Source of the DNA: Xylaria sp. FL1777
Lineage: Eukaryota > Ascomycota > Sordariomycetes > Xylariales > Xylariaceae
Assembly (NCBI GenBank): GCA_022578965.1
Contig: MU400835.1
Span: 1-33,831, forward strand
DNA length: 33,831 bases
Direction: 5' to 3'
Shown here: in pieces, positions 31,650 through 33,831 of the stretch
Layout: each line of letters begins with the position of its first letter
Numbering within the stretch: position 1 is the stretch's first letter
The notes under the pieces: generated by a model
Databases searched by the model: none
Told to the model about the DNA's origin: nothing
Seen by the model: the letters and a program-made list of their open reading frames with translations, nothing else
Position numbers and translations under genes: made by a program

Positions 31650-33831
31650 CTTTAATAGCTTTTTAATTAATAAAACTTAATATATAAAAAGAAATATTAG
31701 TATAAAAAGTTAAATAATAAATAATTTATAAAATAAACTTTTAAAAGTATATTAAAGAAATATTTAAAAAACAAAAATGTTAAATAGCATTATATAAGTA
31801 AATTTTACTTAATAACTAATAAACTAAATCTAGGTTATATTACTAAAAACAAAAAGTTAAAAATTAAGTTTAAAAATCTTAAAGATTTTTAAAATTAGCA
31901 ATATATTAAAATAATAAACTTTAGCATTTTTATTAATTATTTTTATTAAAAAAAAAGCAGTAATAAAAAAAAAAAAGTTAAACAGTAATAATAAAAAAAA
32001 ACTAATATTAATACTAACGCTATAAAGCAAACTAGTTGCTTTAACTTAAAGAATAGCTTAAATATTAAGCGTTATAACTTTTAAACTAGCATAAATATTA
32101 GCTATAATAATTAAAGCAGCAATAATAACTGCTATTATAATAATAAATTAAGGTTTTAAACAAGTAATTATATTATAATTAATGCTAATATTATTACTAG
32201 CAAACTTAATGCTTACTTTTATTATTGCTACATTTAAAATAATAACTTAAAATAAAAAACTTAATTTTTTATTATTATTGCTGCTTTTATTATTAGAATT
32301 ATTTATAATATTAAAAATACTAAACATTAAAAGTTTTAAACTTATTGCTTTAAAGCTTTATAATAAATTTATAAATATAAAAGCTTTTTTAATTTATATT
32401 AAACTTTATTTAAAATAATACTTTATTACTATTATAAAAAAAAACCAAAAAATAATAATTATTTTATAGTTTTTATTAGAAAAAGTACTAAAATAGTTTT
32501 AACTTATTTTAAAGGATTTTTTAAAAATTAATAAGTTAACTAACCTTAAGCTAAAAACAAAAAAAATTTTTAAAAACTATATTAAGTTTAAAAATTAAAT
32601 AAAAATATTATGTAAAAATATTTAAAAAATAAAACATGTAAAAAAAGCATTTTATTGCTTAAAATAAACAAAAGCAGCAATAAATTATGTTATAAAATTT
32701 AAACAATTAATAGTAATTTTAAAATTGCTTAAGCTTATACTATTTTATTTATTTTATAGTAAACTTAAAACTTAAGTTTAAAACAAACTATATAAAATAA
32801 ATAAACTAGCAAAAATTAATATATATATTAATATAGCTATTATAATTAATTAATAATTATTTAATTAATACTTTAAAACTAAAAAAACTAAAAAAAACAA
32901 AAAAAAGAATACTTAAAAAAATATTAAACAAAAATTTAAGCAAATTAATAAAGTTTAAAAACAATAATCCTAAAATATATTTAAAGTTAAATGTTATAAC
33001 TATAAAAAAAAAGAATACTTTTAAAGATAATGCTAATTTAAAAAAAAAAACAAAAAAAAAAGCTATAAAAAAGGAAAAATTTTTTAACTTAAAAAAAAAG
33101 TATAAGTTATAAAAGTTTAAAATAATAAAAAACAATAAAGCAATTTAAAAAATACGTTTTTAAAGCAAAAATATAAAGTTATTATTTTAAATTAAAATAA
33201 AAATGCTATATTAAATAAATTTAAATGCTTTATTTATATAAGTTAAAATAAATAAATATATAAATATTATTTAAAAGCTTTATAATTATTAAAACAAATT
33301 GCAAAAAAATATATTTATTATATAAATAATTAAAATTATTTAATATATAACTTAAAAAAATAGTTTAACTAAAAGTAGCAAATAATAAAAAATAATAAAT
33401 TAATATAGTTAATAAACTTATAAAACTATAAAAACTTTAAACTATTAAAGTTTAAAATATAGCTTAAAAAAAAGTTATATTTAAAAAAACAAAACTATAA
33501 CTATAAATAATATAATTATTAAACTAATTATAAACTATTAAAACATTTGGTTATTAAGTAAACTTAAAAAAACAAAACTTATAAAACTTTAAAGCAAAAA
33601 CAAATAAAATTAAAAGCTATAAAAAACATTACAAAAAAAAAAACTAATAAAAATAAATAAAGTATTTTTATAATTTAAACTGCTTTAAATATAACAAAAT
33701 AAAAAAGCACTAATAATTAATATAAAAACTAATATGTTTTAAAAACTAAAACTAGTAATTTAACTAATTATTAAAAGTTATTACTATAATAAAACTATAA
33801 TAAAAAACAATAATAATATTTTATGCTTAAA
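31650..33831. other. AT-rich mutated repeat DNA, probably retroelement interior
   Basis: This stretch directly follows a probable 5' LTR and has the same composition as the other mutated elements. On the + strand 32860-33130 reads as a Lys/Asn-rich stretch that could be the start of a ruined gag, but I found no zinc knuckle or pol motif. The - strand open frame at 32857-33135 (Phe/Leu-rich) is its antisense shadow and not a gene. Confidence 0.5.

Noticed and set aside
1..33831. CRISPR arrays, bacterial operons, tRNA or rRNA genes
   Set aside because: No regularly spaced repeats, no cloverleaf with intact TTCRANY-type box, and the genes are intron-bearing fungal genes.

Overview
The window is from the nuclear genome of a filamentous ascomycete (Pezizomycotina). 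The evidence is short 47-171 nt GT..AG introns inside recognisable fungal genes, a Zn2Cys6 regulator, a SAT4-type membrane protein, a fungal metacaspase, and sharp switches between gene-bearing DNA of ordinary GC content and extremely AT-rich DNA. I cannot name the species.

Layout. (1) 1-~3,990 is AT-rich. It holds the 3' end of a Ty3/Gypsy chromovirus on the + strand (integrase, then chromodomain, then a probable LTR at 2377-2884), destroyed by C:G to T:A mutation. (2) ~3,990-4,988 has ordinary composition and no gene. (3) 4,989-~10,591 is a complete but dead Ty3/Gypsy element on the - strand: two 222-bp LTRs, a CCTG target duplication, a gag zinc knuckle, RT and RNase H in one frame. (4) ~10,592-30,920 is the gene island. 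(5) 30,921-33,831 is AT-rich again, starting exactly at the TG end of another LTR.

The island holds seven protein genes, and intron-exon models could be completed for all of them with a length divisible by three: a seven-helix SAT4 (Pth11-like) membrane protein (+, 414 aa); an MFS sugar transporter (-, 516 aa, 8 exons); a Zn2Cys6 transcription factor (+, 696 aa); a short-chain dehydrogenase like D-arabinitol 2-dehydrogenase (-, 294 aa); a transketolase/dihydroxyacetone-synthase-like enzyme (+, 728 aa); a type I metacaspase (-, 469 aa); and a WW-domain protein (+, 323 aa). The transporter, regulator, dehydrogenase and transketolase are adjacent and arranged as two divergent pairs. They look like a compact carbohydrate-use cluster: uptake, oxidation of a polyol to a ketose, then a two-carbon transfer, with its own regulator. 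Metacaspase and WW gene form a third divergent pair.

The main unexplained signals are: the sequence context of the mutations in the repeats (surviving C is almost always preceded by a purine, unlike classic CpA-directed RIP); six exact copies of the palindrome TACCTAGGTA in non-coding DNA; and a 310-bp fold-back element with TA ends beside the right AT-rich boundary.
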